NCBI GenBank assembly: GCA_016936015.1
Contig: JAFGPV010000124.1
Span: forward strand, 1 to 50,849
Source of the DNA: Pirellulales bacterium
GTDB taxonomy: Bacteria; Planctomycetota; Planctomycetia; Pirellulales; Thermoguttaceae
Length of the DNA: 50,849 bases
Direction of reading: 5' to 3'
Part shown: positions 15,107-23,800 of the stretch, in pieces
Position numbering within the stretch: position 1 is the first letter of the stretch
Layout: each line of letters begins with the position of its first letter
Program-made: the position numbers and the translations under genes
The notes under the pieces: generated by a model
Databases searched by the model: none
What the model was told of the DNA's origin: nothing
Seen by the model: only the letters and a program-made list of their open reading frames with translations

Positions 15107-17439
15107 GGCGCACCTCCCGGCGAAATGTGGGACAGGTTGCCAACCTGTCCTACGGAACGCGGATGATAGCTTGCCGACCAGGCGAGGAGCTGCTCGCCGA
15201 TCAATAAGGCGATCAGCAGATAGAGGATCAGTTCCCAGAGTCGATCGCCCTGGACGGCACGGTCGTTTGTTTGGAACAGCCCGGCCGGGGCGTATCGGTA
15301 ATTCAGGCCTTGGAGCCGTTGGGCCAATCCCGGTTGATCGACGACCGCGAGGTTTCCTTCGGCGGGATCGACGTTGTAGGCGTAGAGCTGGGTTTCCTCG
15401 CCGCCGCCGATCTCCTTCAGTTGCGCTTCGTAGTAACCGCTCCGCCCGGCGTCCGGCAGCACGGCCGACAGTTTTCCCCCTTTGGAGGCGACGGCATCGA
15501 CGGGGATCGTCGTCATTTTTGTCGATCGGGGCGATCGAGGGACGACAAACGTAACCTGCGGCCGGTAGCGGGCCGGATCGAGAACCACTTCCAGGGGGCT
15601 TCCGACCTGCCGCGGGACGTCTCGCGTCCGGCCCTGCGATAGGTACCCTTGGAGATCGAGCAGCACGATGGCGCCGCCGGGATTGGTGGCCCAATCGTTC
15701 CACGTCGGGGCCAGCGAGGAGAGCATGGCGACCACCCGGCCCCGGCCGAAGCGTTTTTCCACGATCAAGGGATCGCCGTTGCGGAGCCGGGCCAGCACGC
15801 GGACCGAGCCGTCGGCCGGCGGTTCCCAGCCGTCGGCCGACGCAAAGTACCGCTGGACGTTGACCGACTGGAGGAAATTGTTCCGCGATTTGGCAAAATT
15901 GCGGAAGAGGAAATGCTCTCCGGTTTGCACGTCGGGGGCGACCTCCAGGCGATCGACGATCAACTCGGCCGGGCCGCGGAGCGGCAACGGGAACAGGCCC
16001 CGGCCGTTCCGGTAGAGCTGCCGGTTGTAAAACCCGGTTTCGCAGGGTTCGCCGAGGAAGAACGCCGCGCCGCCGCCTTCGCGAACGTAGTTTTCCAGGG
16101 CCTGGACCGCCGCGGTGTCGAGTCGGTCGACGTTCGCCAGGTTGACGGCCGCGTACTCCGCCAGCGGTTTGCGGTCCAGGATCCGCGGCAACTCGATCTC
16201 CGGCCGCAGCCCGGTGCGGGCAAGTCCCTCGGAGGCGAACAGCCATTTCAGGAACCGCGCGTCGGGCGCCCGGAGATCGCCGTCGATCAGGAGGACGGGC
16301 AGGTCGGACGGCAGCCGGAAGGCGAAAAACCACTGGTTGTCCGCCTCCACGGCGTCGCTTTCCAGGCGCGCGGTGATCCGGTGCCAGCCGGGCGCGGAGA
16401 AAGTCGCGTAAAACCGGGTGCGGGCTGTCCGCTCCGAGGGGATCTCGGCCAGTTGGACCGAGGGCCGCCGGCGGCCGTCTTCCTCGAGGAAAACCGTCAC
16501 GTTGCGGGCCGGCGCGGCGCCGTTGTTCGTTACGGCGACGCCCATGAACCAGCCCACGCCCGCCGCCCGAATGCCCGTTTCCGGCGCGAGCGACGCCAGC
16601 GTCAGGTTCGGCCGGGCGCGGTCGACGCAATTGACCAGATGGATCTCCGCCCCGGCGGCCTGCCACCGCCCAAGCAGTTTCTTCACCTCCGCCGGATCGT
16701 TCCATTGCCGCGTGCGGAAATCGGAGATCAGATACAAGATTCGCCGCCGGTCTTCGAGTTGGCCCAGGACTTCGTTCAGCGTCACGAGCGTCTCGGCCGG
16801 CCCGGCCCCGGACTGCGAAACGTCGATCTTCCGCAGCACGGCGTCCAGTTTTTCCCGAAAGCCGTTGTCGGCCGGTTCGCGGAGGAAGTCGGGTTGCACT
16901 CCCTCACCTTTTGGGAGAGGGTTGGGGTGAGGGCTGGAGCTTGGGCTTTTTTCTGAAAACTCAGCCCTCACCCCCGGCCCCTCTCCCAAAGGGAGAGGGG
17001 AGTATGCAGCTCGCGAAAACCGCAGCAGCGTGAATTCCGCCTGGCCCTGCCGGGCGGCCTCGGCGCCGATCCGCTCGACCACCCGCTTGGCCCGGGCGAA
17101 CGCCGAGGTGTCGGCCCAGCGGTCGGACATCGAATAACTGTCGTCCAGCAGGACGATGTGATGCGTTTTCCGCTCTCCGAAAAGACCGCCCCACTGCCGT
17201 TTCCACAGCGGCCGGGCGACGATCAGCACGATCGCCGCAATGGCCAGCATCCGCAGCAACAACAGCAGCCATTGTTTCAAGAGCACCCACGTGCGGTGTT
17301 TCTTCCGGCTGACCCGCAGGAATTCCATCGCCGCCCAGTCCACCCGGCGATGCCGCAGCAGGTTGATCAGGTGGATCAACACCGGCGCGGCGACGATCGC
17401 CAGTCCCCAAAGCAGCAGCGGGTGAAGGAAAGTGGGCAT
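15103..17439 (-). CDS. BatA-like aerotolerance/vWA membrane protein
   Basis: The 778-residue protein starts with the BatA N-terminal region (two helices, about 5-25 and 55-75, separated by a basic segment with INLLRHRRVDWAAMEFLR). A vWA domain follows with MIDAS-type DDSYS (Asp99, Ser101, Ser103). Ig-like strands, a glutamine-amidotransferase-like segment (about 400-500, ENYVREGGGAAFFLGEP) and a C-terminal membrane helix (about 732-752, LILYLLIALLIGEQ) complete it. It belongs with MoxR and DUF58 just upstream, a set known from Bacteroides-type aerotolerance operons and common in planctomycetes. A family A repeat is translated at about residues 146-180 within the vWA domain. The stop overlaps the next start as ATGA. 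Confidence 0.88.
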   Translation of the reverse strand: MPTFLHPLLLWGLAIVAAPVLIHLINLLRHRRVDWAAMEFLRVSRKKHRTWVLLKQWLLLLLRMLAIAAIVLIVARPLWKRQWGGLFGERKTHHIVLLDDSYSMSDRWADTSAFARAKRVVERIGAEAARQGQAEFTLLRFSRAAYSPLPLGEGPGVRAEFSEKSPSSSPHPNPLPKGEGVQPDFLREPADNGFREKLDAVLRKIDVSQSGAGPAETLVTLNEVLGQLEDRRRILYLISDFRTRQWNDPAEVKKLLGRWQAAGAEIHLVNCVDRARPNLTLASLAPETGIRAAGVGWFMGVAVTNNGAAPARNVTVFLEEDGRRRPSVQLAEIPSERTARTRFYATFSAPGWHRITARLESDAVEADNQWFFAFRLPSDLPVLLIDGDLRAPDARFLKWLFASEGLARTGLRPEIELPRILDRKPLAEYAAVNLANVDRLDTAAVQALENYVREGGGAAFFLGEPCETGFYNRQLYRNGRGLFPLPLRGPAELIVDRLEVAPDVQTGEHFLFRNFAKSRNNFLQSVNVQRYFASADGWEPPADGSVRVLARLRNGDPLIVEKRFGRGRVVAMLSSLAPTWNDWATNPGGAIVLLDLQGYLSQGRTRDVPRQVGSPLEVVLDPARYRPQVTFVVPRSPRSTKMTTIPVDAVASKGGKLSAVLPDAGRSGYYEAQLKEIGGGEETQLYAYNVDPAEGNLAVVDQPGLAQRLQGLNYRYAPAGLFQTNDRAVQGDRLWELILYLLIALLIGEQLLAWSASYHPRSVGQVGNLSHISPGGAP
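16901..17002. repeat. Paired family A palindromes inside the BatA-like gene
   Basis: Left CCCTCACC-TTTTGGGAGAGGG and right CCCCTCTCCCAAAGGGAGAG units face each other, with inner GGGTGAGGGCT / AGCCCTCACCC arms. It is read in frame as a peptide containing SPLPLGEGPGVRA and PHPNPLPKGEG. Confidence 0.85.
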
Positions 17440-17445
17440 GTGTGG

Positions 17446-17500
17446 TAGGTAATAGGCAATAGGTAATAGGCAATAGGTAATGGGTGATAGGTAATGGGGA
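17446..17500. repeat. Tandem short repeat, family J (TAATAGGCAATAGG)
   Basis: Several imperfect 7-mer units (AATAGGC, AATAGGT, AATGGGT) lie in tandem between the DUF58 and BatA-like genes. They have no spacer structure and are not a CRISPR. Confidence 0.6.
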
Positions 17501-17539
17501 ATTGATTAAGCCTCTCTCCTCCACCCTATATCCTCTTCC

Positions 17540-18460
17540 CTATCCCCTCTCTCGTCCCAGCCGGTGGCTTAGGAATGCGGCCAGGGCGGTGTCCAAGGGT
17601 TGGCGGGTCCGCAGGAGGAGGTAATCGACCTGGTGCCGCGTGCAGCCGCGGCGGACTTCTTCCAAATAGGCGTTCAATGCGTTCAGGTATCCTTCGCGGA
17701 GCGCGCGGGGATTGCAGCGGAGGTGCTCCGGCGTCTCCAGGTCGTTGAACCGGGTGGGACCGCTGAAGGGGAAATCCAACTCGTCGTCGTCCATGACGTG
17801 GAAGACCAGCAGGTCGTGGCCGCGGCTCCGCAGCAGCCGCAGGCCCTGGAACAGTCCCTCGCGGTCGACCAGCAGGTCGGAGATCAGGACCATTAGGCCG
17901 CGGCGGGGGAAATTCTCCGCCGCGCTGCGGAGAATCTGCGAGAGGTCGGTCTTGTTTCGCGGCGAGCAGTTGTCCAGGGCCTGGAGAATCGCGTCCAGGT
18001 GGTTCCGTTTGGTCCGCTGGGGGACGAGCATTCGCGGAGCGTCGTCGAAGGCCGTGCAGCCCACGGCGTCCTGCTGCCGGAGCAGGAGGTACGCCAGGCA
18101 GGCCGCGATGGTGCAGGCATATTCGTATTTGTTCAAAGGCCCCGCGCCGTAACGCATGCTGTTGGAGACGTCGCAGAGCAGCGTGCAGCGGAGGTTGGTG
18201 TCCTCCTCGAACTGCTTGACGTAATAGCGGTCCTGCTTGGCCCAGACTTTCCAATCGACGTACCGCAGGTCGTCGCCGTAGGTGTACTGCCGGTGCTGGC
18301 GGAACTCGACCGACTGGCCGAAGTACGGGCTGTGGTGCAGGCCGGAGAGGAATCCCTCGACGACGGTCCGCGCGCGGAGGTCGAGCCGGGCGATCCGCTT
18401 GATCGCCTGGGGATCGAGGAATCGCTTGACGTCGGTCAGGTGGCGTCCGGGGGCGGGCAT
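17540..18460 (-). CDS. DUF58 domain protein
   Basis: The 306-residue cytoplasmic protein shows the DUF58 signature (YGDDLRYVDWKVWAK, about 61-75) followed by a vWA-like fold with DVSNS at 97-101. DUF58 proteins are regular partners of MoxR ATPases and BatA-type membrane proteins, and here the gene lies between those two. I chose the ATG at 18460 (MPAPGR...). An upstream ATG at 18520 would translate the family H repeat block, and its extra 20 residues look unlike protein. No strong ribosome-binding site is visible at either position. Confidence 0.88.
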   Translation of the reverse strand: MPAPGRHLTDVKRFLDPQAIKRIARLDLRARTVVEGFLSGLHHSPYFGQSVEFRQHRQYTYGDDLRYVDWKVWAKQDRYYVKQFEEDTNLRCTLLCDVSNSMRYGAGPLNKYEYACTIAACLAYLLLRQQDAVGCTAFDDAPRMLVPQRTKRNHLDAILQALDNCSPRNKTDLSQILRSAAENFPRRGLMVLISDLLVDREGLFQGLRLLRSRGHDLLVFHVMDDDELDFPFSGPTRFNDLETPEHLRCNPRALREGYLNALNAYLEEVRRGCTRHQVDYLLLRTRQPLDTALAAFLSHRLGRERG

Positions 18461-18465
18461 GATTC

Positions 18466-18543
18466 CGTTGGTCGAGGGTCGTCGGTCGATAGTCGTTTGT
18501 CGTTTGTCGCGATCGATCAACGGCCTACGACCAACGACAAACC
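18466..18543. repeat. Repeat block, family H
   Basis: Direct GTCGTTTGTC-type units face CGACCAACGAC units, as at 567-654. The block fills the gap between the MoxR and DUF58 genes. Confidence 0.6.
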
Positions 18544-18554
18544 CTTTCCCGGCT

Positions 18555-19610
18555 TTACACCGCGAACATCTTCTGGAACCGCGGATCGGCGGTCAGTTCG
18601 TCTTCGCGGGCGGGAGTTTGCTCGAGCAGGCGGTCGATGATCTCGTCGGGGGCGACGCCTTCGCTCTGGGCGGTGAAGGAGAGCACCAGGCGGTGCCGGA
18701 GGACCGGCTTGGCCAGGGCCTGGACGTCGGCCACGGTCACGTGGGTTCGCCCCTGGAGCAGCGCCCGGGCCTTCGCCCCGAGCAGCAGAAACTGCACGGC
18801 CCGGGGACCGGCGCCCCAGACCAGTTGATCGCTGACGAATGCCGGCGTCCCCGGCTCGCCGACCCGGGTTTGACGGACCAGCGCCAGGGCGTAGCGGATG
18901 ATGTGATCGGCCAGGGGCACTTCGCGGACGATGCGTTGCAGCCCGACGATATCCTCCGCCTGGAGCACCGCCGCCACGTCGTCGGTTTGCAGCGAGGTCG
19001 TCCGCCGAGCCACTTCGAATTCTTCGACAAAACTCGGGTACTTGACGAAGACCTTGAACATGAAGCGGTCCTGCTGGGCCTCGGGCAGCGGATAGGTTCC
19101 CTCCTGTTCGATTGGATTCTGGGTGGCCAGCACGAAGAACGGATCGGCCAGCGGATGGCGCACCCGGCCCACGGTGGCCTGGCGCTCCTGCATCGCTTCC
19201 AGCAGGGCGGCCTGGGTCTTCGGCGGGGTGCGGTTGATCTCGTCGGCCAGGATCACGTGGCTGAACAGCGGCCCCTCCAGAAAGCGGAATTCCCGGGCCC
19301 CGGTCGCCCGGTTCTCCTCGATCACGTCGGTCCCAGTGATGTCGGCTGGCATCAGGTCAGGAGTGAATTGGATGCGGCTGAAGCTCAGGTGCAGCGACCG
19401 GGCCAGCGTGCTGATCATCAGCGTTTTGGCCAGGCCCGGCACGCCTTCCAGCAGGCAGTGCCCCCGGCTGAACAACGAGATCAGCAGCTCTTCGATGACC
19501 TGGGTCTGGCCGACGATCACCCGGCCGAGCTGCTCGAGAATTTTTTCCCGCGCGGAATTGAGTTTTGCAACGGCGGCGTTGTCACGGTGGTTCAACGAGG
19601 ATTCGTTCAT
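18555..19610 (-). CDS. MoxR-family AAA+ ATPase
   Basis: The 351-residue protein has Walker A GVPGLAKT (56-63), Walker B VILADE (119-124) followed by INR, and the MoxR-typical [13 protein letters not shown] and [18 protein letters not shown] segments. A C-terminal lid domain completes it. It should act as a chaperone-like ATPase on the DUF58 and vWA proteins encoded directly downstream on the same strand; that partnership is known for the family and supported here by gene order. The ATG at 19610 gives the normal family length. Confidence 0.95.
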   Translation of the reverse strand: MNESSLNHRDNAAVAKLNSAREKILEQLGRVIVGQTQVIEELLISLFSRGHCLLEGVPGLAKTLMISTLARSLHLSFSRIQFTPDLMPADITGTDVIEENRATGAREFRFLEGPLFSHVILADEINRTPPKTQAALLEAMQERQATVGRVRHPLADPFFVLATQNPIEQEGTYPLPEAQQDRFMFKVFVKYPSFVEEFEVARRTTSLQTDDVAAVLQAEDIVGLQRIVREVPLADHIIRYALALVRQTRVGEPGTPAFVSDQLVWGAGPRAVQFLLLGAKARALLQGRTHVTVADVQALAKPVLRHRLVLSFTAQSEGVAPDEIIDRLLEQTPAREDELTADPRFQKMFAV

Positions 19611-19642
19611 GCGGGATTATCGGGGAAAGGGTTTGGAAAAAG

Positions 19643-19703
19643 TAGGGTGCGTGAAACGCACCATGAAACATGCACAACATTTCGGTGCGTTGCACGCACC
19701 CTA
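19643..19703. repeat. Paired inverted repeat, family F (TAGGGTGCGTG...CACGCACCCTA)
   Basis: The outer arms TAGGGTGCGTG (with AAACGCACC) and GGTGCGTTGCACGCACCCTA face each other around an AT-rich centre. It is seen once in this window, between the toroid and MoxR genes. Confidence 0.75.
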
Positions 19704-19708
19704 CGGAA

Positions 19709-20740
19709 TTAACGTTGATAAATGGGCAAGGCGGCCTTGGGCAGTTGGAGGATCGTGAGATTGATGGCGGTGGTGTACACCGTGCCGATGTATCCTTGGT
19801 TCCACGAACCGTCGGGCCCGGCGTCGGCGACGATTTGTTGGAAGATCCGTTTGCGGTAGTCCTCCCACTTTTTGCCGCCCTCGCGGTACAGCACCTGGGC
19901 GTAATAATAATGGGCGTAGTGCCAGTGGCCGAAGCTCTGGTTGGAAATATTGTCGAGGTGCCGGCAGCAGTAATCCAGCAACTTGGGGACGTACTTGTTG
20001 TCGTACTCGCCGGCGTTGAACAGGCAGGCCAGCGCGGCGGCGGTGATGGCGGGGCGGCCGCCGCCGCCCTTGGAATTGTACTGTACGCCGCCGTCGTTGC
20101 CGGTGCATTTCTGGATGTATGTGACGGCTTTATCGATTATTTCCTTGGGGACGGGGATGCCGGCGTTACGGCACCCCCGCAGGCCCTGGACCTGGGTGAT
20201 GGTGGTCGAGCCTTCGTCGAAATCGTGGCCGTCCTTGGCGCTGACGTAGCCCCAGCCGCCGGCCGTGGTCTGCGCCCGGCCTGAAAAGACCACGGCGCGG
20301 GCCAGGACGTCGATCAATTGCTGCCGGCGGTCCTCGTCCTCCTCTTCCCCGAGGACTTGCGAGAGAAAGAGCATCGAAAAACCGTGCCCGTAGGTGTAGC
20401 GGTCGTCCCGCAACGGATCGCCGATCAGTCCGTTGGCCCGGCTCCGCTCGGTGAGATAATCGACCGCGCGGCGGATATTCGCGGAGTATTTACCCTGCGT
20501 GGTCGTCGAGCCTTCGGCCAGCAGGGCGATGCCGGCTAGGGCGGTCATCGCCGTGGGATAGCGCTGGTAGCCCGCGTTCCAGTGGCCCATCCGCGACTGT
20601 TGGGCTGCCAACCACTCCAGCCCCCGGTCGACGGCCCGCTGCACGTCGGCGTCGGTGGCGGCGGCGGCGGAAAGGGGAATAAAACCTCCCGCCACGATCA
20701 AGAGCATTAAAAGGATGCCGCTGCGGTTATAGTTGCTCAT
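19709..20740 (-). CDS. Exported alpha/alpha-toroid (prenyltransferase/squalene-oxidase repeat-like) protein
   Basis: The 343-residue protein has a signal peptide (about 1-28, ending PLSAAAA) and five or six toroid repeats with the family's Gly/Trp pattern (TAGGWGYVS, GNDGGVQYN, GPDGSWNQGY). The DxDD motif of squalene-hopene cyclases is absent, so cyclase activity is unlikely; a binding or structural role is more probable. I chose the ATG at 20740 because it opens the signal peptide. The ATG at 20857 would translate a family C repeat. It precedes MoxR on the same strand. A second, larger toroid protein heads the operon at 31549-44039. Confidence 0.82.
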   Translation of the reverse strand: MSNYNRSGILLMLLIVAGGFIPLSAAAATDADVQRAVDRGLEWLAAQQSRMGHWNAGYQRYPTAMTALAGIALLAEGSTTTQGKYSANIRRAVDYLTERSRANGLIGDPLRDDRYTYGHGFSMLFLSQVLGEEEDEDRRQQLIDVLARAVVFSGRAQTTAGGWGYVSAKDGHDFDEGSTTITQVQGLRGCRNAGIPVPKEIIDKAVTYIQKCTGNDGGVQYNSKGGGGRPAITAAALACLFNAGEYDNKYVPKLLDYCCRHLDNISNQSFGHWHYAHYYYAQVLYREGGKKWEDYRKRIFQQIVADAGPDGSWNQGYIGTVYTTAINLTILQLPKAALPIYQR

Positions 20741-20770
20741 GGAAAAGTAGTGTGAGGATGTCGTCGTCAC

Positions 20771-20843
20771 AACGCCCGGGGATGGCAATCCCAGGGGTGG
20801 AAATAGCCGCCGCCGTCCCCCGCGATTGCCATCGCGGGGCGTT
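20771..20843. repeat. Paired palindromes, family C
   Basis: Left AACGCCCGGGGATGGCAATC and right CCCCCGCGATTGCCATCGCG units face each other across about 20 bp, with the GGCGTT tail outside. It lies between the giant propeller gene and the toroid gene. Confidence 0.8.
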
Positions 20844-20890
20844 CGATCGAACGACACGTGGAATGTGATGCTCCTTTAAAGTGCTTGCCG

Positions 20891-23800
20891 TCACTCGTCC
20901 TCCTCCAGGGGCGACTCGATGATCCGCTGCGAGGTTCCCTGCAGGGCCTTGAACAGCGAGCGGAGCGCATGGGGTTTCTTCGTTGTTTCTTTTTCGGATT
21001 CCGGCGATGGCCAGGGCTGCTCGGTGAAGGTCAGGGTGACCGTCCGCTGCTGGAGTTGCAGATCGAGGGTCTTCTTCCCCGCGTCGCCGGACATGAGGAA
21101 GAGGCCCGGGGAGGCGTCGACGGTGTCGCGATACGCCACGCGGCCGGTTCGCTTATCGACCATCAGCAGCGTCAGTTGCAGCCTCCGCCGATTTCCGGCG
21201 CGTTGGCCGTAGTTCTGGCAGGCAAAGACGATCACGGGCAATCCCGGCGGCAGGTTGCCGACGAGGTATTGATCTTCCACGGTCACCGGCTTGGGCCACA
21301 GCGGTTTGCCCGTCCGGTCCAGGGCATAGAGGAAGCCGCGGCTGATATATTTTTCGCTGGTCCGATGGAACGGGTGCGAAGGCTGGTTCAACCGGCGGGC
21401 GGAGCGGACGTGCGCCAGCACGTAATAGCGCTGCCCGTCGCGCCATACGTCGACCGCTTCCAGGAGGGGCGCCCGCTCCAGTGCCTCCCGGATCAGCACC
21501 CGGCCGTCGGACAAATCGAGCAGCGTGAACTTGCCCTGCGGATCGATCACGCCCAGGGTCTCGTTCTCCACCAGGTCGGATTGTGCCGCGGCGGGGAATT
21601 TTTCCGAAGTCCAGAGGGCTTGTTGAGTCCATGGATCGAACAACTCGACCTGTTTCTGATTTCCCTCGTATCGCCAACGGAGGATCCGCCGGCCGAAAGT
21701 GATCCAGTCTTTCCCCGACCGGAGACGCGCGGAGGAGGGATAGGTTTCCGGCAACGCGGTGTTTCGTTCCGCGGGCGTTGTGTTGGCCGACTCGATCTGC
21801 CGCTTGCCGAGGCTCTCGCCGTCCGACGCCCGCAGCACCAGGGCGTCCGTGGCGTTGGGGGGGACGACAAACAGGTACTGGTCGTCGCCGAAGAGCCTGC
21901 TGCCGCGGGCGATGCCCTGCCGTTGCCAGAGCGTCCGCCCGGTCAGCGGATCCGCGGCCGTCAGGCACCGCGTCTGCTGGAAGCAGACGTACCGTCCCGT
22001 CATCAGCGCCGCCTCGGAGGCGGCGGGGCCCGTCATTGTTTCCGGGAAGACGACGGCCGGTTGTGCGATCCAAGGAACGTCGACGATGACCGGCTCCTCG
22101 GAGCTTGGCAGTTTACTCCGGGGCCAGAGGATGCGCGGCGGAACGTTCTTTCCGCTGCCGAGCGCGTCGAGAACCAGCACCTGGCCGCCCGCCGACAACA
22201 GTAGCAAATGACCCCAGGCGCGTGCCTCGAGGAAGCCGCGGTGGAAGAACGTGGAGTATCGAGATTGCCGGGGATCGGTCAGCACGAGGTTCCACAGCTC
22301 ACGACCGAATTGGTCCGTGCAGATCAGCGTGCACCGGTTCGGATCCAGCATGAGGTTCACGTCGGCGAAGAACGGTCCGGGACTGCCTTCGACGGGGAGG
22401 GGATAGCTGCCGTAGCGGCTCGTGTTGGAATTGCGGCGGCTTCTGGACGCGGCTTCCACCTTGCCGGTCGGCCAGGGATCGGGCGGATCGATCTGCCTGC
22501 GCAGCGGATCGTCCGTTTTCAGGTTTTCTACAAACTGCCGCGGGGTTATTCCCCCGATACACGGCGTCTCCGGAAAGCGGTGCAGCAGCCAGCGATACGC
22601 GGCGGCCGCCGCTTCCGGCCGGTCCGCCTGCCGGTACATCGCCGCGGCTTCGGCCACGGCGTCGCAGTGCACGGCGGGATCGCCGCCCGGGGGCGTCAGC
22701 CACAAGTTCCACTCCGCTTCCCGCAGGTGCCCCGCCTTTTGCAGCAGGGCGAGGTACTCCCCGCGAACGCGATCGGCCGCCGGCTGGTTGCCGAAGTAGT
22801 CGAAGAACCGCGGCGCGGCGTCGGGCAGGGGCCGGGCTTTTGCCGCCTCCCATCGTGCGGCGAGGGCCGCATCCATCTGCGACGCGAGCGCCGGCGCGGC
22901 CTCGCTCCGCAGGGACGTCAACCGGGACTGCACCCAACGGTCGCGGCGGACGCTGAGCGTCTTGGAAAGCCGTTCCATCGGCAGCCGATCCTTCTGGAGT
23001 TCCGCCAGCTTGAGGATCTGTTCGAAGGCCTCCCAGGGCTCTCCGCTCTGCGCCAGCCCGTCGGCCATCAGCCGGAGGAAAGACGCCTTTTGCGATGGTT
23101 TGTCCAACAGGGATTCGATCTCCCTGATGTCCCGGCGATACGCGGCGAACTCCTTTTGCAGGCCCTCCAGGAGCGACTCGCGGAGCAGTTTTCGGGTATA
23201 CGGGTCGGGCTGCAGGGCGTAGGACCGGCGGAAACATTCGATGGCGTCGCCGCGCTTCCGACCGTCCCAGAGGATTTCGCCGCGGAGACGGAGGGCCTCG
23301 GCGTCGTTCGGGTTCTGTGCCAGGCGCTTCCGGACCTCGGACTGCACGGCGTCCCGCTGCGAAAAGAGGCTCAGTCCTTCCGTCGTTTGCGAGAGGATCC
23401 GGCCCTGGTAACAGACCAGATTGCCGGGGACCGCTCCGTCGCGCGACCGAGCGCGGCTGCGGATCTTTCCCCGGTCCACGTCGAGGGTGAGCACCTCGCC
23501 GGAGGTGACCGGGAGGAAATAGGCCTCGCCGTTGTAAAAACCCTGACCGCTGCAAAGCACGTCCTCGGGCAGTTCCACCCGGCGTCCATCCCAGACGGGT
23601 TTTCCGTCCTTGAGGCGGAGCGCCCGGACGTGGCGCCGCCCCGCCAGGACCACGTTTCCCCGGTGCACGCAGGCGAGATAGAGATCGTCCCCCTGCCGCG
23701 GTTCTTTCCATTGCAGTTCGCCGTCGGCAAGATTCAGGCAGTACAGGGCGTTGGCTTCGATCGGCGTGACCAGGACCCGGCCCTCGGCGATGACCACGGC

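Noticed and set aside
15107-16705. Upstream extension of the second vWA gene to 16705
   Set aside because: The extra 530 codons overlap the BatA-like gene in another frame and read as Arg/Pro-rich shadow sequence. The ATGA overlap at 15106 gives a natural start.
19709-20740. Squalene-hopene cyclase or terpene cyclase
   Set aside because: The toroid repeats fit, but the DxDD catalytic motif is missing, the protein is about half the length of a cyclase and it has a signal peptide.
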